Numbered from the stretch's first letter, positions 1 to 6,440 are shown. The stretch is DNA of 64,000 bases from Synoicihabitans lomoniglobus (GCF_029023725.1 NZ_CP119075.1:2103501-2167500); one strand, 5' to 3'. Notes: generated by a model from the letters alone, not told the origin. Made by a program: numbers and translations.

Positions 1-166
1 GTTCCAGCAGTCGCCAAGTCCCTCCTTCGTCAGGACACAGCTCCCGATTGACTGTGAGGGTAATAAACCGACCTCCGTCGAGGTCGGGCATGCCGCGTTT
101 CTTCATTTGCCGACATTTCGCGGCCGCGTTGCGCTCCGTCCAAAAGTTCGGAGTCGTGTAGGGCAT
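1..166 (-). CDS. Partial Rep-like protein (N-terminal 55 residues, runs off window)
   Basis: The frame opens with ATG at 166-164 and stays open to base 1, giving 55 residues. Residues 34-39 read FITLTV, followed by an acidic/aromatic stretch (DEGGTWRLLE). The pattern hydrophobic-T-L-T resembles motif I of HUH rolling-circle replication initiators (FLTLT in pC194-like proteins). The HUH and tyrosine motifs would lie outside the window, so this is inference from one motif. The gene starts 5 bases after the stop of the zinc-ribbon gene and is probably co-transcribed with it. No strong Shine-Dalgarno sequence is visible, which would fit translational coupling. Confidence 0.45.
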   Translation of the reverse strand, partial: MPYTTPNFWTERNAAAKCRQMKKRGMPDLDGGRFITLTVNRELCPDEGGTWRLLE

Positions 167-171
167 GAGTT

Positions 172-336
172 CTACCACAGCGAACCCCCATTCGTTTTGT
201 CGTGGCGGATGACGCGGAGCTGACCGCAGCGCATGCATTGGCACGTCGTTTGACGAATATCCGCATCGAGGAAGTCCCATTCGTGGCCGTTCCACATGCA
301 CAGGCACCAGAGCCGGAATTTACGCAGGACCTTCAT
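172..336 (-). CDS. Small zinc-ribbon protein, DUF1660-like
   Basis: This 54-residue protein starts at ATG 336. It has an N-terminal KVLRKFRLWCLCMWNGHEW stretch and a cysteine cluster TCQCMRCGQL around residues 31-40. The arrangement of a G-H-x-W segment followed about 15 residues later by C-x-x-CG is typical of short phage zinc-ribbon proteins of the DUF1660 type. Their function is unknown to me; zinc binding is the only reasonable inference. It lies 4 bases downstream of the 108-residue gene and 5 bases upstream of the Rep-like frame, so the three probably form an operon. The frame is short enough to be missed by automatic callers. Confidence 0.6.
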   Translation of the reverse strand: MKVLRKFRLWCLCMWNGHEWDFLDADIRQTTCQCMRCGQLRVIRHDKTNGGSLW

Positions 337-340
337 GACG

Positions 341-667
341 CTATGCCTTTTCGCCTTCGGCGACCCCTACGCGGGGGGCGCCCCCCGCCAAAACCACCGT
401 ATTGATCCTAGGTAGCTCCGTGATCGGTCCGCCCAGGTGCGGTTTTGCGTTGATTCGGCCGTGCCGGATATTGTCCCGCCGACGCCATTCTAGCGCCGTC
501 CCGTGGAGAACGCGGGCCGATCGGGATGCGAGGTGCAGTCCGTTGACGGTCGCGGCGAATTCGCCGCGTTCGGTCGCGTCAGCCAGCGCACGGAGCGTTT
601 CCGCCAGTTTGTGCGCTTTCTGTGCGACGTCGGGACACTTCAAAGCTTCGGCTTCGTAGCTAGACAT
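341..667 (-). CDS. Hypothetical protein, first gene of the left element
   Basis: The 108-residue protein starts MSSYEAEALK. Residues 15-45 are predicted helical (KAHKLAETLRALADATERGEF), which could pack as a helix pair. The C-terminal half is basic and glycine-rich without a recognisable motif. I do not recognise the family. It is the first frame left of the 15-bp repeat and is followed after 4 bases by the zinc-ribbon gene. The tight spacing and shared strand support it being real. The opposite-strand frames across the same bases have no better codon pattern and no neighbours to couple with. Confidence 0.5.
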   Translation of the reverse strand: MSSYEAEALKCPDVAQKAHKLAETLRALADATERGEFAATVNGLHLASRSARVLHGTALEWRRRDNIRHGRINAKPHLGGPITELPRINTVVLAGGAPRVGVAEGEKA

Positions 668-830
668 CTGAAACCCCCGGCAAGTTTGAGTATACGGGTT
701 TGCGTTTAGCGTTCGTGCGCCGTTTTTGGGTGCGATGAATTATCGCCGATTTACCGGGATAAGTGCCGCCGGGCCGGCGGATTTGGACGTATACCGTAAC
801 ATGTTGGTATTCAGGGTGTCTGTAAAACAT

Positions 831-845
831 AACGCACAATAAACA
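831..845. repeat. attL candidate: left copy of 15-bp repeat, half dif site
   Basis: AACGCACAATAAACA is identical to 17130-17144. The 11 bases 829-839 (ATAACGCACAA) match the right site's XerC arm at 10 of 11 positions and the 6-bp centre TAAACA (840-845) is identical. The following 11 bases (GAAAGCGCGAA, 846-856) do not resemble a XerD arm. A degenerate XerD half is what some Xer-exploiting phages (for example VGJ-type vibriophages) carry in their attP, so after integration this half would come from the virus. Confidence 0.6.
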
Positions 846-858
846 GAAAGCGCGAATG

Positions 859-1077
859 TCACCGGGGGGTAGCAGGTGGCCGCATTTCTACTCCACCGAC
901 TTTTCGAGCGGCGGCTAGCGCTTCGAAAATTCGGTTCGGCGGAACGTCCGCCAGTGCTTTCAAATACACGGAGGCCAGTGCCTCCCCGGTATGGAACCCC
1001 AGCGCGAGCGCTTGAGATTCGATCAATTGTTTCGTGCCGTCGCGCGTGACGACCTTCATTGATTCACTTCTCGGCAT
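859..1077 (-). CDS. Small hypothetical protein at left end of provirus
   Basis: The 72-residue frame has two plausible starts. ATG 1077 (MPRSES) has GAGAGG six bases upstream; ATG 1059 (MKVVTRDG) has GAGAAG seven bases upstream. The first overlaps the previous gene by 14 bases; the second leaves a 4-base gap. The central part (SQALALGFHTGEALASVYLKALADVP) is helical and could be a small DNA-binding or adaptor domain, but I do not recognise it. It is the last leftward gene before the left attachment site and its stop lies only 14 bases from the repeat. Confidence 0.45.
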   Translation of the reverse strand: MPRSESMKVVTRDGTKQLIESQALALGFHTGEALASVYLKALADVPPNRIFEALAAARKVGGVEMRPPATPR

Positions 1078-1423
1078 GGGAAGCCTCTCGGGTTCGAAGG
1101 TTCAGATATGCGCACAGAAAACGAAGCGCGTGGGGACTTTTCCAATACGTCGGCGGCGGTTGCGCTTGATAGGCCCGGAGCCATCGACGCAGCCCAAAGA
1201 AACCAATAAAGACGTTGAGAGCATCTACGCTCGATTCCTCCAAAAACTCCCCCTTGATCTTTATGGAAAGGACTTCCCCCCGGAACCGCTCAACACGCGA
1301 TAGAACTTCAAAAAATCGGTCTGAGCGGGAACACACTTCACGCCCTCGAATCGTCGTCACCACTTCGACCGGAGAGGCCAGCGTCAAAGGGGATTCAAGT
1401 CCGACGAGCGGAGAGTTATTCAT
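1064..1423 (-). CDS. Hypothetical protein of the provirus left arm
   Basis: Taking ATG 1423 (MNNSPLVGLE) gives 119 residues; a longer form starting at 1453 would overlap the preceding gene by 38 bases instead of 8. The first half is rich in beta-type residues (SPVEVVTTIRGREV; EVLSIKIKGEF). The second half is aromatic and basic. No known motif is visible. It is sandwiched between two other small leftward genes with short overlaps, so it is probably part of an early or regulatory operon reading away from the divergent control region at 1.75-1.85 kb. Confidence 0.45.
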   Translation of the reverse strand: MNNSPLVGLESPLTLASPVEVVTTIRGREVCSRSDRFFEVLSRVERFRGEVLSIKIKGEFLEESSVDALNVFIGFFGLRRWLRAYQAQPPPTYWKSPHALRFLCAYLNLRTREASHAEK

Positions 1424-1694
1424 TTTCCGGGGGGAGAGGGACAACAGAAGCAAGTGCGTCGGCCGCCTCTTCGAAGCTATGCACGCCGCTAGCGAGGTAA
1501 GTGAATTTCACGCAGTTCGCGCAGGTGGCGATCAGATCGAACTGACCCGTCACAGCGCATGGACGCACTTCGATTGCGGTGATCGTTTTGGCTTTCACGG
1601 GATAGCGCTCAAAAAAAGCCCGCGCCAAGTGTTCGCTGGAGAAGTCGGGGCAGGCGACGGAGCGCCAAGAGGATTGGTCGCTGTTAGTTTTCAT
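1416..1694 (-). CDS. Hypothetical protein with Cys pair, provirus left arm
   Basis: From ATG 1694 (MKTNSDQSS) the protein has 92 residues; an upstream TTG at 1748 would add 18 residues. The middle contains ITAIEVRPCAVTGQFDLIATCANC, with three cysteines that could form a small metal site, followed by a helical C-terminus (HSFEEAADALASV). I do not recognise the family. It is the first leftward gene after the divergent palindromic region and overlaps the next gene by 8 bases. Its position opposite the 77-residue rightward gene suggests a control or early function, but nothing in the protein proves it. Confidence 0.45.
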   Translation of the reverse strand: MKTNSDQSSWRSVACPDFSSEHLARAFFERYPVKAKTITAIEVRPCAVTGQFDLIATCANCVKFTYLASGVHSFEEAADALASVVPLPPENE

Positions 1695-1767
1695 CGGTGG
1701 CTTGGGGATGCGGCGCGCCCCGGGAGTCAGACCAAGCCAGGAGGTCAACTCACCGGAGCGGCCGGTT

Positions 1768-1794
1768 GACTCCTAGGAGTCTTAGGAATCCTAA
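1768..1794. promoter_or_regulatory. Two adjacent palindromes, candidate operator between divergent genes
   Basis: GACTCCTAGGAGTC (1768-1781) is a perfect 14-bp palindrome. It is followed at once by TTAGGAATCCTAA (1782-1794), two perfect 6-bp arms around one central base. The pair sits between the leftward small-gene operon and the rightward 77-residue gene, where a temperate virus would place a repressor-controlled switch. The shared core TAGGA/TCCTA in both palindromes suggests one dimeric protein could bind both. Binding itself is inferred. Confidence 0.5.
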
Positions 1795-1846
1795 CTTTTC
1801 AAACCTTTTTTGTCATTTCCGGTGGTGAGATTCGTCACACTGCCCC

Positions 1847-2080
1847 GTGGGCAAAGCTAAAGACGCTGAAACATTGGGGGTGCATACCCGTAAAGAAATC
1901 GTTGCTGAGATCATCCGGCGCGGTGACGCATTGGGCCAAAAGAAAGGCACTTACGCGGCCGCAATCTTTGAATGGTGGTGGGAACAGGGATGCCCACCCG
2001 TGACGAAACCGGACGAACTTATGGAGGCATCGAAGCCACCGAAAAAAAACGGGCCGGTTAAGAAAATCGCAGCGATTTAG
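1847..2080 (+). CDS. Small basic protein, candidate DNA-binding regulator of the provirus
   Basis: The 77-residue protein starts with GTG 1847. Residues 14-46 (beginning TRKEIVAEIIRRGDALGQ) form a helical, basic segment ending in a WWWEQG turn, and the C-terminus is lysine-rich (KPPKKNGPVKKIAAI). The shape would fit a small DNA-binding protein, though no standard helix-turn-helix is obvious. It is transcribed away from the leftward operon across the double palindrome, the classical place for a lysogeny or copy regulator. I cannot name a family. Confidence 0.5.
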   Translation: MGKAKDAETLGVHTRKEIVAEIIRRGDALGQKKGTYAAAIFEWWWEQGCPPVTKPDELMEASKPPKKNGPVKKIAAI

Positions 2081-2268
2081 CCTTTCCGAGCGGTCGAGTG
2101 ATCAGCCCAAAATTCTAAAACCGCTTCGGTTATCTAAATCTTTCATTTCCCCGAAATTTAATACCGAGATTGGCGGAATCCCCTCACGGTTTTCTTAGCC
2201 ATTTTGCGAGCGCTAAAAAACCAATTGAATCGACTTACCAATGAAACCGAGACCTCGGGAAAAGAAAT

Positions 2269-2290
2269 GCGGTATTTGATGAAATACCGC
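2269..2290. promoter_or_regulatory. Perfect 9-bp hairpin ahead of the cargo gene
   Basis: GCGGTATTT (2269-2277), loop GATG, AAATACCGC (2282-2290). It ends 26 bases before the start of the secreted-protein gene. No T-run follows on the plus strand, so an operator or leader hairpin is more likely than a terminator. The rest of 2081-2316 is AT-rich with no gene. Confidence 0.45.
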
Positions 2291-2316
2291 GCCCTCAAGA
2301 TTCGTTAAACCTTTCG

Positions 2317-3060
2317 ATGAAACTCCTTCTATTCCTTATCTCCACGCTGCCCCTTTGCGCGGTTTCATATGTTGGCGATTTCGATTTCTCACCCGGTAGA
2401 ACCGACGATGAAATTCGGGTCACTGGATCGGCAACGCTTACAACCCCCGGAACCTACAGCGCCGATTCAATCCGAATCACCGGGGATTTAATTATTTCTA
2501 CGCCCGGAACCTACCGGATCGAAACTACGGCTGGAACCTTTCGCGTTTCGGGTTCGATTACCGGTCCCGGGGCCGGCACGACACTCGAAATCGAAGCGGA
2601 CGATAATCTCACGAGTTTTACCAACGGAGTGACCATTTCGTTTTACACGCCAGAGCCCGAACCAGAGCCAGCGGACGCGCCTTTGCTCAATATCTCGACC
2701 CGCGCGGATATCGCACCGGGGAAGAATTTACAGCCGGGTTTTGTAGTCGGAGGCGATATTCCCCGGCGCGTGTTGATTCGTGCGATCGGTCCGGGATTGG
2801 CTCAATTCAATATCACGACGGCCATGCCCAACCCGCGTTTGCGTGTGTTTCAATCCGGAGAAGAGATCGCCAGCAATGACGACTGGAACGCGGCCGATGC
2901 GGCGACGATGGCAGCAGTCGGAGCGTTTGCGATCGATGCCGGAAGCGCCGATGCCGTGGCCGTGCTGACCCTCGCACCGGGTGCTTACACTGCGATTGTC
3001 GACAGCGCGACAGCAGGGCAGGGCGGCGAGATCATCCTAGAAGTCTATTTCGTGAATTGA
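2317..3060 (+). CDS. Secreted protein with an Opitutaceae-type C-terminal domain, likely conversion cargo
   Basis: This 247-residue protein has a clear signal peptide (MKLLLFLISTLPLCAVS). Residues about 20-105 are beta-rich with a repeated TTPGTY / STPGTYRIE pattern. A PEPEPEPA linker at about 112-120 leads to a domain containing NISTRADIAPG, FVVGGDIPRRVLIRAIGPGL and SNDDW. That domain recurs in secreted Opitutaceae proteins as I know them. The gene runs rightward, convergent with the structural operon and next to the left end, the usual place for lysogenic-conversion genes. The host-like domain suggests capture from a host. A role in the cell envelope or superinfection is possible but unproven. 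Confidence 0.65.
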   Translation: MKLLLFLISTLPLCAVSYVGDFDFSPGRTDDEIRVTGSATLTTPGTYSADSIRITGDLIISTPGTYRIETTAGTFRVSGSITGPGAGTTLEIEADDNLTSFTNGVTISFYTPEPEPEPADAPLLNISTRADIAPGKNLQPGFVVGGDIPRRVLIRAIGPGLAQFNITTAMPNPRLRVFQSGEEIASNDDWNAADAATMAAVGAFAIDAGSADAVAVLTLAPGAYTAIVDSATAGQGGEIILEVYFVN

Positions 3061-3078
3061 TCACGCGAAGGCACAAAA

Positions 3079-3108
3079 AAGCGCGCCGGGTTTTAGTCCG
3101 ACGCGCTT
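3079..3108. terminator. Bidirectional terminator between convergent genes
   Basis: Arms AAGCGCG (3079-3085) and CGCGCTT (3102-3108) form the base of a stem closed by further G/C pairs around a GTTTTAG loop. An A-run precedes it and T-rich sequence follows, so it can serve both the rightward cargo gene (ends 3060) and the leftward structural operon (ends 3134). Confidence 0.65.
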
Positions 3109-3133
3109 CCTTTGTGTGGGTTGTGGGTTGTGG

Positions 3134-3742
3134 TTAACCCGGCGCGTTTACGTCGGGAAATCTCTTTAGTTTCCAGTGCCAGAGAATCGGCCCCACGACG
3201 GCGGCGAGGACACCGGCACCGATTAAGCCAGCGAGCAGCGGATTGCGTTGGAGAAATAGCGAGAGGCCACAACCGGCAGCAACGGCGGCACCGCCATACA
3301 TGACGAAATCCCAGCCCCTCACGAGGCCGAACACCGCCAAGGCGATACCCAACCCTAGGCCGATGCGAAAAAACCACACAGCGCGCCCGTTCGCGATGTC
3401 AGAAGGCGAGGGAGGCGCGGCCGGTTTGAACGATTGCGGAGCTTCGGAAACTTCGTTTCGGCGCGTCTCGGTTAAAAGCGTCGGCTCGCTGATGATCACG
3501 CGAAGGTTTCCCGTGTCGGCATCGGTCACAATTTCCGAGCCTTTCGGGACAGGAACCGTGCGGACGGTCTCGTTGACTTCCGCACGGGCCGGAACTTCGG
3601 CGGCTCCCGACTGCTGCACGGCCGTTGACCCGGCCGTAACGCTCGCAATCGCCGGTTTCAGCGAGCGCGGGACCTTGCTGCACCCTGCGAGAACGGCGAG
3701 GGCCACAACGACGAGTAAAAGCGACTTAAAACGGATCATCAT
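3134..3742 (-). CDS. Viral lipoprotein with membrane segments, last gene of structural operon
   Basis: The 202-residue protein begins with a signal sequence and lipobox (LAVLAGC, Cys at about 21). A linker rich in Pro, Ala and Val follows, and then hydrophobic segments at about 119-138 (VWFFRIGLGLGIALAVFGLV), 144-160 and 166-186. It could be a virion membrane protein or a lysis (spanin-like) protein anchored in the envelope; the sequence does not decide. The start could be either of two adjacent ATGs. It overlaps the GIY-YIG-like gene by 17 bases, so the two are surely co-translated. It is the distal end of the leftward operon and is followed by a terminator. Confidence 0.6.
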   Translation of the reverse strand: MMIRFKSLLLVVVALAVLAGCSKVPRSLKPAIASVTAGSTAVQQSGAAEVPARAEVNETVRTVPVPKGSEIVTDADTGNLRVIISEPTLLTETRRNEVSEAPQSFKPAAPPSPSDIANGRAVWFFRIGLGLGIALAVFGLVRGWDFVMYGGAAVAAGCGLSLFLQRNPLLAGLIGAGVLAAVVGPILWHWKLKRFPDVNAPG

Positions 3743-4085
3743 TTAAAGGGCACCGCGTGCGAATTTCGTTCTGTGTGGGGTTGAGCCTGCAAATCAGGTT
3801 GTCTTGAGCGGCGACGGCTGAACCGGGGGGCATCGTCCTAATTGCAACCTGAACACGATCACGTTTGAACGTCGCGCCAGCGGTGAACCCTGCCCAAAAT
3901 TGAAAATGCCTGAGCAATGTTTTGAGCAACCGCCCAGAATGAGATTCGCCGACGTATTGAACGCGCTTCGTCGCCTTGTCTCGGATCACATAAACACCGC
4001 TCCGATTCCTCACCGGCAATAGCAGGGGATTGACCTCCCCATCAATATACGGAGGCAGGAACCTGAGCGGCTTGAGCTTCGCCAT
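3726..4085 (-). CDS. GIY-YIG-like domain protein with altered catalytic position
   Basis: The 119-residue protein carries SGVYVIRD (about 29-36) and VQYVGES (about 42-48), the spacing of the two strands of a GIY-YIG nuclease. Further on, AAQDNLICRLNPTQNE (about 92-107) matches the E-x-x-L-I-x-x-L-x-P-x-x-N end motif, except that Gln replaces the metal-binding Glu. If aligned correctly, the enzyme would be weak or inactive. It lies between the basic 47-residue protein and the viral lipoprotein, with only a 1-base gap upstream. A GIY-YIG fold inside a virion-protein operon is unusual; entry, genome processing or a purely structural role are all possible. Confidence 0.6.
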   Translation of the reverse strand: MAKLKPLRFLPPYIDGEVNPLLLPVRNRSGVYVIRDKATKRVQYVGESHSGRLLKTLLRHFQFWAGFTAGATFKRDRVQVAIRTMPPGSAVAAQDNLICRLNPTQNEIRTRCPLNDDPF

Positions 4086-4086
4086 T

Positions 4087-4230
4087 TTAGCGGCGAGCCT
4101 TGGCGGTTTTCTTTGCCGGTGCCTTGGGCTTTTTGGCCGGCTGGCGCTTGGCAGTTTTCTTCACCGGAACGGCTGGCGATTGATCGGCCGCGGCGGCTTG
4201 AGCGAATTTGAAAGCGCGGGGACGTGGCAT
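4087..4230 (-). CDS. Very basic Lys/Ala/Pro peptide, candidate genome-condensing virion protein
   Basis: Only the internal ATG at 4230 gives a sensible protein: 47 residues, with the C-terminal half made of KKTAK, KRQPAKKPKAPAK and KARR. This resembles histone-H1-like tails and the DNA-condensing core peptides of some viruses. The start lies 4 bases after the stop of the upstream membrane-protein gene, which supports the short form over the longer upstream frame. Placed among virion proteins, it could neutralise packaged DNA or bind the inner face of the membrane. This role is inference from composition only. Confidence 0.6.
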   Translation of the reverse strand: MPRPRAFKFAQAAAADQSPAVPVKKTAKRQPAKKPKAPAKKTAKARR

Positions 4231-4234
4231 GGTA

Positions 4235-4417
4235 TTATTTAGTTTTGCGGTTTTTCTGGCCCGGCAACGCGCCGAGCTTTTCAAGGAGAGCAACGACCAT
4301 AAATGCCGCCGTTGCCCAACCGGCGGCGGTGGCAGCGTGGTCGCTGAGGAATTGGCCGGTGGTCGCTGCAAGCGCCGTTCCACCGATACCTAGAGAGGTT
4401 TTGATGATGTCGGTCAT
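4235..4417 (-). CDS. Small membrane protein, holin-like or virion membrane protein
   Basis: The 60-residue protein starts MTDIIKTSLG at ATG 4417. The start overlaps the stop of the upstream gene as ATGA, so translation is coupled. Two hydrophobic stretches (about residues 8-20 and 30-48, with WATAAFMVVALLEKLG) are followed by a basic tail (GQKNRKTK). The small size, amphipathic N-terminus and basic C-terminus would fit a holin, but internal-membrane phages also have several structural proteins of this shape. A longer frame reading in from 4447 is unlikely because of the coupled start. Confidence 0.55.
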   Translation of the reverse strand: MTDIIKTSLGIGGTALAATTGQFLSDHAATAAGWATAAFMVVALLEKLGALPGQKNRKTK

Positions 4418-4830
4418 TTGATGATTCCGGCCTTGCGCAGCACCCATGCGCCCACGATGACAGCGAGGCCAACGGGGATAAAATAACGGGCAATTTTCGC
4501 GGTGGTCAGCACGCCTTGACCTACACCGGCCACGGCTTCCCCGGCGTCGGTGACTTGGTTGACCAATTCCCCGGTGAAGATGCTCACAGCTTCGCCTGCC
4601 GATAGACCCTCAAACGGCTTTTGATCGCCGGTCACAATGTAACGCTGGGCACTGTCCAGAGTTTGCGCGGAATAAACCCCAGGCTCCGCAAGGATTCGCG
4701 CAGAGAGGGCGCGCAGATATGGACCGCGTTGCGTGATGTCGAGCGGGCCGGACGGTGGCAAATTGAGTTCCCGGCGAGTGATGGCCACGGCATAGGCGAG
4801 GGAGGCGGCTTGTAATTCGGCGGTAGTCAT
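4414..4830 (-). CDS. Virion-type protein with C-terminal membrane anchor
   Basis: This 138-residue protein has a helical N-terminal part (MTTAELQAASLAYAVAITRR) and a middle region containing SAQTLDSAQRYIVTGD. A C-terminal hydrophobic span follows at about 113-133 (YFIPVGLAVIVGAWVLRKAG), ending IIK. A single C-terminal anchor with a soluble N-terminal domain is the layout repeated in several neighbouring genes (8768, 9063, 7001). I take these to be minor proteins linking capsid and membrane. No named family is recognised. It is followed by the holin-like gene through an ATGA overlap. Confidence 0.55.
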   Translation of the reverse strand: MTTAELQAASLAYAVAITRRELNLPPSGPLDITQRGPYLRALSARILAEPGVYSAQTLDSAQRYIVTGDQKPFEGLSAGEAVSIFTGELVNQVTDAGEAVAGVGQGVLTTAKIARYFIPVGLAVIVGAWVLRKAGIIK

Positions 4831-4849
4831 GACGGGGAGGGCAGGGCGG

Positions 4850-6001
4850 TTAATTTACGAGGGTGCGGCCCCAAGAAACGCGGAACGTGAGCTGCAAGGT
4901 ATGCGTTGAAAGCTTGGTCTCTGCGACATCGAGCAGCACGCGCCACCCGACCCGGCCCAGACCGTTGCTAATTCCAATCGATCGGATGGCCGCCGAATTC
5001 GCCTCGGAAACTCCCAGAGTCACCGATCTGTCGCGAAAAAAAGACCCGGGAACATAAGCCTCAAGACCCATGGCCTTTTCCTGAATGATACCCGTCAAGG
5101 ATTGATCGTTTAGGCTCGAAACCCGCAACGCCGTCGTCGCGGTCGAAATCACAACGGAATTTGCATTTGAGGCTTCCGACAACTGAAACGAAGAACCGTC
5201 AAGGCCTCCGTTTGACGCGACCTCAAGTAGGCCAAGTGTTTCAATCGTCGCGTCGCCGTCCACACTCCAACCGGCAATTGACGTAACCCACGGCGTTGGC
5301 TCGACCGGAGACATCGCAATACGAAGTTCCATTTCGACTTCCAACTGTTGCCCGGCAATCAGCGATACACCGGCCCCCCCAAACAGATCGCGACCGAACG
5401 CATTATTCCCTACACTTGAAGTGTGAGACCAAATAATTTCACGATAAGCGATCGGCGCAGCCTCGGGCGAAAAAAGATAGGTGCGAGTCATGATAACTTC
5501 ACCAGTCCCCGCGCTCCACACCGTGCCGTTTGCACCTCCAGCAGAGGAATAATTGCTCGTGCGCTTCACCTCCGAAGTCAGCCCGATTTGGTTCACATAC
5601 CACACCGTCCCCTCAGCAGCGGCGACGACGCCAGAATCTGCAACCGTCACCTCCGTCGCCGAAGTAAAAGCGGTAATATATGATTCTTCCCCGCTATCCC
5701 ATTTCAACAAACGGCCCACGTCTTGCGCCTCAAAAAAACCAGCGGAGGCGGTAACGGTAGTTGCCGCGCGGCTAAACGTCACGGCCCCGGAATCGCGCTT
5801 TGTCGGAGTCGTCCCTGTCCCGATCGCGGCATTTGAAAACGAATGGGCCCAAGTGCGAACGGCAATGCCATCGAGCCCTTGATCCAAGATGAGATTGCGC
5901 CGCCATGCCGATGCACGACGAACGATCTCGCCCGCCTCATTGCGAACGCGGAACCGATAGCGGACGACGGCGGATTGATGGGGAATTGAAATCTTTTTCA
6001 T
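4850..6001 (-). CDS. Candidate spike or receptor-binding protein
   Basis: The 383-residue protein begins with IPHQSAVVRYRFRVRNEAGEI and contains NLILDQGLDG at about 36-45, a phrase typical of phage fibre and adhesin N-termini. The body is beta-rich with many Ser, Thr and Val repeats, and there is no signal peptide or membrane span. In PM2 the pentameric spike P1 is of similar size (335 residues by my recollection) and binds the receptor; this is the best candidate for that job here. The assignment rests on size, composition and position just downstream of the repeat protein, not on a recognised domain. Confidence 0.55.
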   Translation of the reverse strand: MKKISIPHQSAVVRYRFRVRNEAGEIVRRASAWRRNLILDQGLDGIAVRTWAHSFSNAAIGTGTTPTKRDSGAVTFSRAATTVTASAGFFEAQDVGRLLKWDSGEESYITAFTSATEVTVADSGVVAAAEGTVWYVNQIGLTSEVKRTSNYSSAGGANGTVWSAGTGEVIMTRTYLFSPEAAPIAYREIIWSHTSSVGNNAFGRDLFGGAGVSLIAGQQLEVEMELRIAMSPVEPTPWVTSIAGWSVDGDATIETLGLLEVASNGGLDGSSFQLSEASNANSVVISTATTALRVSSLNDQSLTGIIQEKAMGLEAYVPGSFFRDRSVTLGVSEANSAAIRSIGISNGLGRVGWRVLLDVAETKLSTHTLQLTFRVSWGRTLVN

Positions 6002-6008
6002 ATGAAAA

Positions 6009-6440
6009 TCACGCGAGGGAATAGAATCCTGAAACCAGATCGACAGAGCACGCCGCCGACTCGCTCAACGCCCCGCCGTCAACAATGACCAAGTCATAGC
6101 TTCCGGCCTGCAAAGTGACGGACTGCGCGACCGGTTCCGAAAATTCACCGCCGTCAACGACGACAACGTCATAGCTTCCAAACTGCAAAGTGACGGACTG
6201 CGCGACCGGTTCCGAAAATTCACCGCCGTCAACGACGACAATGTCATAGCTTCCAGCCTGCAAAGTGACGGACTGCGCGACCGGTTCCGAAAACTCACCG
6301 CCGTCAATGACGACAGCGTCATAGCTTCCAGCCTGCAATGTGACGGACTGCGCGACCGACGAGCGCACAAATTGAGGGCCCGACAGTCGCCGCTTCCAAA
6401 CCAACGGGATCGGGCGACATTGGATTTGCCCCGTCCTCAT
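6009..6440 (-). CDS. Repeat protein with four 25-residue units, candidate fibre or spike shaft
   Basis: After a basic N-terminus the 143-residue protein consists of four near-identical units. Each reads about VAQSVTLQAGSYD, then a V-rich strand and DGGEFSEP. The underlying DNA repeats every 75 bp. Each unit looks like a pair of beta strands, so the array could form a beta-solenoid or a trimeric shaft. The start overlaps the stop of the upstream gene by one base (ATGA). Near-identical DNA repeats in the gene can expand or shrink by slippage, which is common in receptor-binding proteins. The function is inferred. Confidence 0.55.
   Translation of the reverse strand: MRTGQIQCRPIPLVWKRRLSGPQFVRSSVAQSVTLQAGSYDAVVIDGGEFSEPVAQSVTLQAGSYDIVVVDGGEFSEPVAQSVTLQFGSYDVVVVDGGEFSEPVAQSVTLQAGSYDLVIVDGGALSESAACSVDLVSGFYSLA
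6060..6365. repeat. Four tandem 75-bp repeats inside the fibre-like gene
   Basis: The segment CGCGACCGGTTCCGA recurs at 6126, 6201 and 6276, and a diverged copy starts at 6351: a regular 75-bp period. Units differ by only a few bases, and some of these are synonymous, so the copies arose recently or are homogenised by recombination. Confidence 0.85.

Larger units (their letters stand above)
1..845 (-). mobile_element. Start of a second, partly seen element in tandem with the provirus
   Basis: Three leftward reading frames (667 to 341, 336 to 172, 166 to the window edge) follow directly from the left copy of the 15-bp repeat at 831-845. The neighbouring provirus begins in the same way from the right copy: attachment site, short leader, leftward operon. 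None of the three genes looks like host core metabolism; one is a phage-type zinc ribbon and one opens with a rolling-circle-Rep-like motif. I infer a second element inserted at the same Xer/dif locus. It could instead be an old remnant or ordinary chromosome, since only 845 bases are visible. Confidence 0.45.

Noticed and set aside
3079..3108. Origin of replication of the provirus
   Set aside because: The hairpin sits between convergent genes and looks like a terminator; the rolling-circle origin is not identified, and a nick site near Rep was not recognised.
6060..6365. CRISPR array
   Set aside because: The 75-bp units are coding repeats without unique spacers.
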